Shown here: positions 36,480 through 48,071 of the stretch, in pieces
How the letters are laid out: the number at the start of each line of letters is the position of its first letter
Position numbering within the stretch: the first letter of the stretch is position 1
NCBI RefSeq assembly: GCF_051020975.1
Contig: NW_027478158.1
Span: 11,160,001 to 11,224,000, forward strand
Direction of reading: 5' to 3'
Length of the DNA: 64,000 bases
DNA from: Osmia lignaria lignaria
Lineage: Eukaryota; Arthropoda; Insecta; Hymenoptera; Megachilidae
The notes under the pieces: generated by a model
Told to the model about the DNA's origin: nothing
The model's input: the letters and a program-made list of their open reading frames with translations, nothing else
The model's database searches: none
Program-made: the position numbers and the translations under genes

Positions 36480-39400
36480 TCTGCACAGCTAAGCTGGAAG
36501 TGGCATTTGCAGCTCGCAATAGTGCAGAGTTACCTCAAAGAAAGGGGCCACGGTGTTTCTGTATCTCTATTATGTTGGTGCGGCTTCGGAACTTTTAAAT
36601 ATCTCGATATATCTCGAGAACTACGCATCTGATCAAAAAATATCATAGAACATAAAAAGTAGGAAACTTAATTCTCTACAAAAAAGGTCTCTTACCATTT
36701 TGCCATAGCTCGCTTCGTTTCCGAGATATTTGCAGATTTATCTCAAGGGAAGAGGACTGACGGACATATTTCGAGATATTTCTTCTTCTTGTTGTTCTTC
36801 TTCTGCACAGCTAAGCTGGAAGTGGCATTTGCAGCTCGCAATAGTGCAGAGTTATCTCAAAGAAAGAGGCCACGGTGTTTCTGTACCTCTATTATGTTGG
36901 TGCAGCTTCGGAACTTTTAAATATCTTGATCTATCTCGAGAACTACGCATCTGATCAAAAAATATCATAGAACATAAAAAGTAGGAAACATAATTCTCTA
37001 CAAAAAAGGTCTCTTAAGATTTTGCCATAGCTCGTTTCGTTTCCGAGATATTTGCAGATATATCTCAAGGGAAGGGGCCTGACGGACATATTTCGAGATA
37101 TTTCTTCTTCTTGTTGTTCTTCTTCTGCACAGCTAAACTGGAAGTGGCATTTCCAGCTCGCAATAGTGCAGAGGTATCTCAAAGAATGGGGCCACGGTGT
37201 TTCTGTATCTCTATTATGTTGGTGCGGCTTCGGAACTTTTAAATATCTTGATATATCTCGAGAACTACGCATCTGATCGAAAAATATCATAGAACATAAA
37301 AAGAAGGAAACTTAATTCTCTACAAAAAAGGTCTCTTAACATTTTGCCATAGCTCGCTTCGTTTCCGAGATATTTGCAGATTTATCTCAAGGGAAGGGGC
37401 CTGACGGACATATTTCGAGATATTTCTTCTTCTTGTTGTTCTTCTTCTGCACAGCTAAGCTGGAAGTGGCATTTGCAGCTCGCAATAGTGCAGAGTTACC
37501 TCAAAGAAAGGGGCCACGGAGTTTCTGTATCTCTATTATGTTGGTGCCGCTTCGGAACTTTTAAATATCTGGATATATCTCGAGAACTACGCATCTGATC
37601 AAAAAATATCATAGAACATAAATTGTAGGAAACATAATTCTCTACAAAAAAGGTCTCTTAAGATTTTGCCATAGCTCGTTTCGTTTCCGAGATATTTGCA
37701 GATATATCTCAAGGGAAGGGCCCTGACGGACATATTTCGAGATATTTCTTCTTCTTGTTGTTCTTCTTCTGCACAGCTAAGCTGGAAGTGGCATTTGCAG
37801 CTCGCAATAATGCAGAGTTATCTCAAAGAAAGAGGCCACGGTGTTTCTGTACCTCTATTATGTTGGTGCAGCTTCGGAACTTTTAAATATCTTGATCTAT
37901 CTCGAGAACTACGCATCTGATCAAAAAATATCATAGAACATAAATTGTAGGAAACATAATTCTCTACAAAAAAGGTCTCGTAACATTTTGCCATAGCTCG
38001 CTTCGTTTCCGAGATATTTGCAGATTTATCTCAAGGGAAGGGGCATGACGGACATATTTCGAGATATTTCTTCTTCTTGTTGTTCTTCTTCTGCACAGCT
38101 AAGCTGGAAGTGGCATTTGCGGCTCGCACTAGTGCAGAGTTATCTCAAAGAAAGGGGCCACGGTGTTTCTGTATCTCTATTATGTTGGTGCGGCTTCGGA
38201 ACTTTTAACTATCTTGATATATCTCGAGAACTACGCATCTGATCAAAATATATCATACAACATAAAAAGTAGGAAACTTAATTCTCTACAAAAACGGTCT
38301 CGTAACATTTTGCCATAGCTCGCTTCGTTTCCGAGATATTTGCAGATTTATCTCAAGGGAAGGGGCCTGACGGACATATTTCGAGATATTTCTTCTTCTT
38401 GTTGTTCTTCTTCTGCACAGCTAAACTGGAAGTGGCATTTCCAGCTCGCAATAGTGCAGAGTTATCTCAAAGAAAGGAGCCACGGTGTTTCTGTATCTCT
38501 ATTCTGTTGGTGCGGCTTCGGAACTTTTAAATATCTTGATATATCTCGAGAACTACGCATCTGATCAAAAAATATCATAGAACATAAAAAGTAGGAAACT
38601 TAATTCTCTACAAAAACGGTCTCTTACCATTTTGCCATAGCTCGCTTCGTTTCCGAGATATTTGCAGATTTATCTGAAGGCAAGGGGCCTGACGGACATA
38701 TTTCGAGATATTTCTTCTTCTTGTTGTTCTTCTTCTGCACAGCTAAGCTGGAAGTGGCATTTGCGGCTCGCACTAGTGCAGAGTTATCTCAAAGAAAGGG
38801 GCCACGGTGTTTCTGTATCTCTATTATGTTGGTGCGGCTTCGGAACTTTTAAATATCTTGATATATCTCGAGCACTACGCATCTGATCAAAAAATATCAT
38901 AGAACATAAAAAGTAGGAAACTTAATTCTCTACAAAAACGGTCTCTTAACATTTTGCCATAGCTCGCTTCGTTTCCGAGATATTTGCAGATTTATCTGAA
39001 GGCAAGGGGCCTGACGGACATATTTCGAGATATTTCTTCTTCTTGTTGTTCTTCTTCTGCACAGCTAAGCTGGAAGTGGCATTTGCGGCTCGCACTAGTG
39101 CAGAGTTATCTCAAAGAAAGGGGCCACGGTGTTTCTGTATCTCTATTATCTTGGTGCGGCTTCGGAACTTTTAAATATCTTGATATATCTCGAGAACTAC
39201 GCATCTGATCAAAAAATATCATAGAACATAAATAGTAGGAAACTTAATTCTCTACAAAAAAGGTCTCTCAACATTTTGCCATAGCTCTCTTCGTTTCCGA
39301 GATATTTGCAGATTTATCTCAAGGGAAGGGGCCTGACGGACATATTTCGAGATATTTCTTATTCTTGTTGTTCATCTTCTGCACAGCTAAGCTGGAAGTA

Positions 39401-39699
39401 GCATTTGCAGCTCGCAATAGTGCAGAGTTATCTCAAAGAAAGGGGCCACGGTGTTTCTGTATCTCTATTATGTTGGTGCGGCTTCGGAACTTTTAAATAT
39501 CTCGATATATCTCGAAAACTACGCATCTGATCAAAAAATATCATAGAACATAAATTGTAGGAAACATAATTCTCTACAAAAAAGTTCTCTTAACATTTTG
39601 CCATAGCTCGCTTCGTTTCCGAGATATTTGCAGATATATCTCAAGGGAAGGGGCCTGACGGACATATTTCGAGATATTTCTTCTTCTTGTTGTTCTTCT
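36480..39699 (+). repeat. Nested 10-unit block a within 26-unit copy 1 (3,220 bp)
   Basis: Markers in order: AAGAGGACTGACGG with GTACCTCTATT, GCAGAGGTATCTC with AAAGAATGGGG, GTGCCGCTTC, AAGGGCCCTGACGG with CAATAATGC, GGGGCATGACGG with TTTTAACTATC, GAAAGGAGCC with ATTCTGTTGG, two units with CTGAAGGCAAGG, a unit with GGAAGTAGCATTTG (a stop in the 74-codon frame), and a boundary unit. All recur 3,220 bp downstream with a handful of differences. Confidence 0.87.
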
Positions 39700-42600
39700 T
39701 CTGCACAGCTAAGCTGGAAGTGGCATTTGCAGCTCGCAATAGTGCAGAGTTACCTCAAAGAAAGGGGCCACGGTGTTTCTGTATCTCTATTATGTTGGTG
39801 CGGCTTCGGAACTTTTAAATATCTCGATATATCTCGAGAACTACGCATCTGATCAAAAAATATCATAGAACATAAAAAGTAGGAAACTTAATTCTCTACA
39901 AAAAAGGTCTCTTACCATTTTGCCATAGCTCGCTTCGTTTCCGAGATATTTGCAGATTTATCTCAAGGGAAGAGGACTGACGGACATATTTCGAGATATT
40001 TCTTCTTCTTGTTGTTCTTCTTCTGCACAGCTAAGCTGGAAGTGGCATTTGCAGCTCGCAATAGTGCAGAGTTATCTCAAAGAAAGAGGCCACGGTGTTT
40101 CTGTACCTCTATTATGTTGGTGCAGCTTCGGAACTTTTAAATATCTTGATCTATCTCGAGAACTACGCATCTGATCAAAAAATATCATAGAACATAAAAA
40201 GTAGGAAACATAATTCTCTACAAAAAAGGTCTCTTAAGATTTTGCCATAGCTCGTTTCGTTTCCGAGATATTTGCAGATATGTCTCAAGGGAAGGGGCCT
40301 GACGGACATATTTCGAGATATTTCTTCTTCTTGTTGTTCTTCTTCTGCACAGCTAAACTGGAAGTGGCATTTCCAGCTCGCAATAGTGCAGAGGTATCTC
40401 AAAGAATGGGGCCACGGTGTTTCTGTATCTCTATTATGTTGGTGCGGCTTCGGAACTTTTAAATATCTTGATATATCTCGAGAACTACGCATCTGATCGA
40501 AAAATATCATAGAACATAAAAAGAAGGAAACTTAATTCTCTACAAAAAAGGTCTCTTAACATTTTGCCATAGCTCGCTTCGTTTCCGAGATATTTGCAGA
40601 TTTATCTCAAGGGAAGGGGCCTGACGGACATATTTCGAGATATTTCTTCTTCTTGTTGTTCTTCTTCTGCACAGCTAAGCTGGAAGTGGCATTTGCAGCT
40701 CGCAATAGTGCAGAGTTACCTCAAAGAAAGGGGCCACGGAGTTTCTGTATCTCTATTATGTTGGTGCCGCTTCGGAACTTTTAAATATCTGGATATATCT
40801 CGAGAACTACGCATCTGATCAAAAAATATCATAGAACATAAATTGTAGGAAACATAATTCTCTACAAAAAAGGTCTCTTAAGATTTTGCCATAGCTCGTT
40901 TCGTTTCCGAGATATTTGCAGATATATCTCAAGGGAAGGGCCCTGACGGACATATTTCGAGATATTTCTTCTTCTTGTTGTTCTTCTTCTGCACAGCTAA
41001 GCTGGAAGTGGCATTTGCAGCTCGCAATAATGCAGAGTTATCTCAAAGAAAGAGGCCACGGTGTTTCTGTACCTCTATTATGTTGGTGCAGCTTCGGAAC
41101 TTTTAAATATCTTGATCTATCTCGAGAACTACGCATCTGATCAAAAAATATCATAGAACATAAATTGTAGGAAACATAATTCTCTACAAAAAAGGTCTCG
41201 TAACATTTTGCCATAGCTCGCTTCGTTTCCGAGATATTTGCAGATTTATCTCAAGGGAAGGGGCATGACGGACATATTTCGAGATATTTCTTCTTCTTGT
41301 TGTTCTTCTTCTGCACAGCTAAGCTGGAAGTGGCATTTGCGGCTCGCACTAGTGCAGAGTTATCTCAAAGAAAGGGGCCACGGTGTTTCTGTATCTCTAT
41401 TATGTTGGTGCGGCTTCGGAACTTTTAACTATCTTGATATATCTCGAGAACTACGCATCTGATCAAAAAATATCATACAACATAAAAAGTAGGAAACTTA
41501 ATTCTCTACAAAAACGGTCTCGTAACATTTTGCCATAGCTCGCTTCGTTTCCGAGATATTTGCAGATTTATCTCAAGGGAAGGGGCCTGACGGACATATT
41601 TCGAGATATTTCTTCTTCTTGTTGTTCTTCTTCTGCACAGCTAAACTGGAAGTGGCATTTCCAGCTCACAATAGTGCAGAGTTATCTCAAAGAAAGGAGC
41701 CACGGTGTTTCTGTATCTCTATTCTGTTGGTGCGGCTTCGGAACTTTTAAATATCTTGATATATCTCGAGAACTACGCATCTGATCAAAAAATATCATAG
41801 AACATAAAAAGTAGGAAACTTAATTCTCTACAAAAACGGTCTCTTAACATTTTGCCATAGCTCGCTTCGTTTCCGAGATATTTGCAGATTTATCTGAAGG
41901 CAAGGGGCCTGACGGACATATTTCGAGATATTTCTTCTTCTTGTTGTTCTTCTTCTGCACAGCTAAGCTGGAAGTGGCATTTGCGGCTCGCACTAGTGCA
42001 GAGTTATCTCAAAGAAAGGGGCCACGGTGTTTCTGTATCTCTATTATGTTGGTGCGGCTTCGGAACTTTTAAATATCTTGATATATCTCGAGCACTACGC
42101 ATCTGATCAAAAAATATCATAGAACATAAAAAGTAGGAAACTTAATTCTCTACAAAAACGGTCTCTTAACATTTTGCCATAGCTCGCTTCGTTTCCGAGA
42201 TATTTGCAGATTTATCTGAAGGCAAGGGGCCTGACGGACATATTTCGAGATATTTCTTCTTCTTGTTGTTCTTCTTCTGCACAGCTAAGCTGGAAGTGGC
42301 ATTTGCGGCTCGCACTAGTGCAGAGTTATCTCAAAGAAAGGGGCCACGGTGTTTCTGTATCTCTATTATCTTGGTGCGGCTTCGGAACTTTTAAATATCT
42401 TGATATATCTCGAGAACTACGCATCTGATCAAAAAATATCATAGAACATAAATAGTAGGAAACTTAATTCTCTACAAAAAAGGTCTCTCAACATTTTGCC
42501 ATAGCTCTCTTCGTTTCCGAGATATTTGCAGATATATCTCAAGGGAAGGGGCCTGACGGACATATTTCGAGATATTTCTTATTCTTGTTGTTCATCTTCT

Positions 42601-42919
42601 GCACAGCTAAGCTGGAAGTAGCATTTGCAGCTCGCAATAGTGCAGAGTTATCTCAAAGAAAGGGGCCACGGTGTTTCTGTATCTCTATTATGTTGGTGCG
42701 GCTTCGGAACTTTTAAATATCTCGATATATCTCGAAAACTACGCATCTGATCAAAAAATATCATAGAACATAAATTGTAGGAAACATAATTCTCTACAAA
42801 AAAGTTCTCTTAACATTTTGCCATAGCTCGCTTCGTTTCCGAGATATTTGCAGATATATCTCAAGGGAAGGGGCCTGACGGACATATTTCGAGATATTTC
42901 TTCTTCTTGTTGTTCTTCT
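39700..42919 (+). repeat. Nested 10-unit block b within 26-unit copy 1 (3,220 bp)
   Basis: Differs from block a at a few places: GATATGTCTC near 40280 (ATATCTC in a), TGATCAAAAAATATC near 41462 where a has TGATCAAAATATATC, CAGCTCACAATAG near 41670 (CTCGCAATAG in a), CTCTTAACAT where a has CTCTTACCAT, and GATATATC near 42532 where a has GATTTATC. The junction unit near 39604 joins a left part with GATATATCTCAAGGG to a right part with GAGTTACCTC, so the exchange lies between 39647 and 39752. Confidence 0.87.
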
Positions 42920-44851
42920 TCTGCACAGCTAAGCTGGAAGTGGCATTTGCAGCTCGCAATAGTGCAGAGTTATCTCAAAGAAGGGGGCCACGGTGTTTCT
43001 GTATCTCTATTATGTTGGTGCGGCTTCGGAACTTTTAAATATCTTGATATATCTCGAGAACTACGCATCTGATCAAAAAATATCATAGAACATAAAAAGT
43101 AGGAAACTTAATTCTCTACAGAAAAGGTCTCTTAACATTTTGCCATAGCTCTCTTCGTTTCCGAGATATTTGCAGATTTATCTCAAGGGAAGGGGCCTGA
43201 CGGACATATTTCGAGATATTTCTTATTCTTGTTGTTCTTCTTCTGCACAGCTAAGCTGGAAGTGGCATTTGCAGCTCGCAATAGTGCAGAGTTATCTCAA
43301 AGAAAGGGGCCACGGTGTTTCAGTATCTCTATTATGTTGGTGCGGCTTCGGAACTTTTAAATATCTTGATATATCTCGAGAACTACGCATCTGATCAAAA
43401 AATATCATAGAACATAAAAAGTAGGAAACTTAGTTCTCTACAAAAACGGTCTCTTAACATTTTGCCATAGCTCGCTTCGTTTCCGAGATATTTGCAGATT
43501 TATCTCAAGGGAAGGGGCCTGACGGACATATTTCGAGATATTTCTTCTTCTTGTTGTTCTTCTTCTGCACAGCTAAGCTGGAAGTGGCATTTGCGGCTCG
43601 CACTAGTGCAGAGTTATCTCAAAGAAAGGGGCCACGGTGTTTCTGTATCTCTATTATATTGGTGCGGCTTCGGAACTTTTAAATATCTCGATATATCTCG
43701 AAAACTACGCATCTGATCAAAAAATATCATAGAACATAAATTGTAGGAAACATAATTCTCTACAAAAAAGTTCTCTCAACATTTTGCCATAGCTCGCTTC
43801 GTTTCCGAGATATTTGCAGATATATCTCAAGGGAAGGGGCCTGACGGACATATTTCGAGATATTTCTTCTTCTTGTTGTTCTTCTTCTGCACAGCTAACC
43901 TGGAAGTGGCATTTGCGGCTCGCAATAGTGCAGAGTTATCTCAAAGAATGGGGCCACGGTGTTTCTGTATCTCTATTATGTTGGTGCGGCTTCGGAACTT
44001 TTAAATATCTTGATATATCTCGAGAACTACGCATCTGATCAAAAAATATCATAGAACATAAAAAGTAGGTAACTTAATACTCTACAAAAAAGGTCTCCTA
44101 ACATTTTGCCATAGCTCGCTTCGTTTCCGAGATATTTGCAGATTCAGCTCAAAGGAACTGGCCTGACGGACATATTTCGAGATATTTCTTCTTCTTGTTG
44201 TTCTTCCTCTGCACAGCTAAGCTGGAAGTGGCATTTGCAGCTCGCAATACTGCAGAGTTATCTCAAAGAAAGGGGCCACGGTGTTTCTGTATCTCTATCA
44301 TGTTGGTGCGGCTTCGGAACTTTTAAATATCTTGATATATCTCGAGAACTACGCATCTGATCAAATAATATCATAGAACATAAAAAGTAGGAAACTTAAT
44401 TCTCTACAAGTAAGGTCTCTTAACATTTTGCCATACCTCGCTTCGTTTCCGAGATATTTGCAGATTTATCTCAAGAGAAGGGGCCTGACGGACATATTTC
44501 GAGATATTTCTTCTTCTTGTTGTTCTTCTTCTGCACAGCTAAGCTGGAAGTGGCATTTGCAGCTCGCAATAGTGCAGAGTTATCTCAAAGAAAGAGGCCA
44601 CGGTGTTTCTGTATCTCTATTATGTTGGTGCGGCTTCGGAACTTTTAAATATCTTGATATATCTCGAGAACTACGCATCTGATCAAATAATATCACAGAA
44701 CATAAAAAGTAGGAAACTTAATTCTCTACAAATAAGGTCTCTTAACATTTTGCCATAGCTCGCTTCGTTTCCGAGATATTTGCAGATTTATCTCAAGAGA
44801 AGGGGCCTGACGGACATATTTCGAGATATTTCTTCTTCTTGTTGTTCTTCT

Positions 44852-47800
44852 TCTGCACAGCTAAGCTGGAAGTGGCATTTGCAGCTCGCAATAGTGCAGA
44901 GTTACCTCAAAGAAAGGGGCCACGGTGTTTCTGTATCTCTATTATGTTGGTGCGGCTTCGGAACTTTTAAATATCTCGATATATCTCGAGAACTACGCAT
45001 CTGATCAAAAAATATCATAGAACATAAAAAGTAGGAAACTTAATTCTCTACAAAAAAGGTCTCTTACCATTTTGCCATAGCTCGCTTCGTTTCCGAGATA
45101 TTTGCAGATTTATCTCAAGGGAAGAGGACTGACGGACATATTTCGAGATATTTCTTCTTCTTGTTGTTCTTCTTCTGCACAGCTAAGCTGGAAGTGGCAT
45201 TTGCAGCTCGCAATAGTGCAGAGTTATCTCAAAGAAAGAGGCCACGGTGTTTCTGTACCTCTATTATGTTGGTGCAGCTTCGGAACTTTTAAATATCTTG
45301 ATCTATCTCGAGAACTACGCATCTGATCAAAAAATATCATAGAACATAAAAAGTAGGAAACATAATTCTCTACAAAAAAGGTCTCTTAAGATTTTGCCAT
45401 AGCTCGTTTCGTTTCCGAGATATTTGCAGATATATCTCAAGGGAAGGGGCCTGACGGACATATTTCGAGATATTTCTTCTTCTTGTTGTTCTTCTTCTGC
45501 ACAGCTAAACTGGAAGTGGCATTTCCAGCTCGCAATAGTGCAGAGGTATCTCAAAGAATGGGGCCACGGTGTTTCTGTATCTCTATTATGTTGGTGCGGC
45601 TTCGGAACTTTTAAATATCTTGATATATCTCGAGAACTACGCATCTGATCGAAAAATATCATAGAACATAAAAAGAAGGAAACTTAATTCTCTACAAAAA
45701 AGGTCTCTTAACATTTTGCCATAGCTCGCTTCGTTTCCGAGATATTTGCAGATTTATCTCAAGGGAAGGGGCCTGACGGACATATTTCGAGATATTTCTT
45801 CTTCTTGTTGTTCTTCTTCTGCACAGCTAAGCTGGAAGTGGCATTTGCAGCTCGCAATAGTGCAGAGTTACCTCAAAGAAAGGGGCCACGGAGTTTCTGT
45901 ATCTCTATTATGTTGGTGCCGCTTCGGAACTTTTAAATATCTGGATATATCTCGAGAACTACGCATCTGATCAAAAAATATCATAGAACATAAATTGTAG
46001 GAAACATAATTCTCTACAAAAAAGGTCTCTTAAGATTTTGCCATAGCTCGTTTCGTTTCCGAGATATTTGCAGATATATCTCAAGGGAAGGGCCCTGACG
46101 GACATATTTCGAGATATTTCTTCTTCTTGTTGTTCTTCTTCTGCACAGCTAAGCTGGAAGTGGCATTTGCAGCTCGCAATAATGCAGAGTTATCTCAAAG
46201 AAAGAGGCCACGGTGTTTCTGTACCTCTATTATGTTGGTGCAGCTTCGGAACTTTTAAATATCTTGATCTATCTCGAGAACTACGCATCTGATCAAAAAA
46301 TATCATAGAACATAAATTGTAGGAAACATAATTCTCTACAAAAAAGGTCTCGTAACATTTTGCCATAGCTCGCTTCGTTTCCGAGATATTTGCAGATTTA
46401 TCTCAAGGGAAGGGGCATGACGGACATATTTCGAGATATTTCTTCTTCTTGTTGTTCTTCTTCTGCACAGCTAAGCTGGAAGTGGCATTTGCGGCTCGCA
46501 CTAGTGCAGAGTTATCTCAAAGAAAGGGGCCACGGTGTTTCTGTATCTCTATTATGTTGGTGCGGCTTCGGAACTTTTAACTATCTTGATATATCTCGAG
46601 AACTACGCATCTGATCAAAATATATCATACAACATAAAAAGTAGGAAACTTAATTCTCTACAAAAACGGTCTCGTAACATTTTGCCATAGCTCGCTTCGT
46701 TTCCGAGATATTTGCAGATTTATCTCAAGGGAAGGGGCCTGACGGACATATTTCGAGATATTTCTTCTTCTTGTTGTTCTTCTTCTGCACAGCTAAACTG
46801 GAAGTGGCATTTCCAGCTCGCAATAGTGCAGAGTTATCTCAAAGAAAGGAGCCACGGTGTTTCTGTATCTCTATTCTGTTGGTGCGGCTTCGGAACTTTT
46901 AAATATCTTGATATATCTCGAGAACTACGCATCTGATCAAAAAATATCATAGAACATAAAAAGTAGGAAACTTAATTCTCTACAAAAACGGTCTCTTAAC
47001 ATTTTGCCATAGCTCGCTTCGTTTCCGAGATATTTGCAGATTTATCTGAAGGCAAGGGGCCTGACGGACATATTTCGAGATATTTCTTCTTCTTGTTGTT
47101 CTTCTTCTGCACAGCTAAGCTGGAAGTGGCATTTGCGGCTCGCACTAGTGCAGAGTTATCTCAAAGAAAGGGGCCACGGTGTTTCTGTATCTCTATTATG
47201 TTGGTGCGGCTTCGGAACTTTTAAATATCTTGATATATCTCGAGCACTACGCATCTGATCAAAAAATATCATAGAACATAAAAAGTAGGAAACTTAATTC
47301 TCTACAAAAACGGTCTCTTAACATTTTGCCATAGCTCGCTTCGTTTCCGAGATATTTGCAGATTTATCTGAAGGCAAGGGGCCTGACGGACATATTTCGA
47401 GATATTTCTTCTTCTTGTTGTTCTTCTTCTGCACAGCTAAGCTGGAAGTGGCATTTGCGGCTCGCACTAGTGCAGAGTTATCTCAAAGAAAGGGGCCACG
47501 GTGTTTCTGTATCTCTATTATCTTGGTGCGGCTTCGGAACTTTTAAATATCTTGATATATCTCGAGAACTACGCATCTGATCAAAAAATATCATAGAACA
47601 TAAATAGTAGGAAACTTAATTCTCTACAAAAAAGGTCTCTCAACATTTTGCCATAGCTCTCTTCGTTTCCGAGATATTTGCAGATTTATCTCAAGGGAAG
47701 GGGCCTGACGGACATATTTCGAGATATTTCTTATTCTTGTTGTTCATCTTCTGCACAGCTAAGCTGGAAGTAGCATTTGCAGCTCGCAATAGTGCAGAGT

Positions 47801-48071
47801 TATCTCAAAGAAAGGGGCCACGGTGTTTCTGTATCTCTATTATGTTGGTGCGGCTTCGGAACTTTTAAATATCTCGATATATCTCGAAAACTACGCATCT
47901 GATCAAAAAATATCATAGAACATAAATTGTAGGAAACATAATTCTCTACAAAAAAGTTCTCTTAACATTTTGCCATAGCTCGCTTCGTTTCCGAGATATT
48001 TGCAGATATATCTCAAGGGAAGGGGCCTGACGGACATATTTCGAGATATTTCTTCTTCTTGTTGTTCTTCT
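44852..48071 (+). repeat. Nested 10-unit block a within 26-unit copy 2
   Basis: Corresponds to 36480-39699 shifted by 8,372 bp and carries the same a-type states, for example GATATATCTC in the unit near 45400, CTCGCAATAG with GAAAGGAGCC near 46815, TGATCAAAATATATC near 46611 and GATTTATC near 47690. Confidence 0.86.

Larger units (their letters stand above)
35562..43933 (+). repeat. 26-unit block, copy 1 (8,372 bp)
   Basis: Starts within the unit carrying AAAGAATGGGGCC and the rare tail AGTAGGTAACTTAATACTC. It continues with a divergent-box unit (CAATACTGC, TATCATGTTGG), two units with CTCAAGAGAAGG, then a 10-unit set and its tandem copy, then units with GAAGGGGGCC, TTTCAGTATC, CTTAGTTCTC, TATTATATTGG and GCTAACCTGG. 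Every one of these markers recurs 8,372 bp downstream in the same order. The only difference I saw is C at 38627 (TCTTACCAT) against A at 46999 (TCTTAACAT). Confidence 0.9.
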
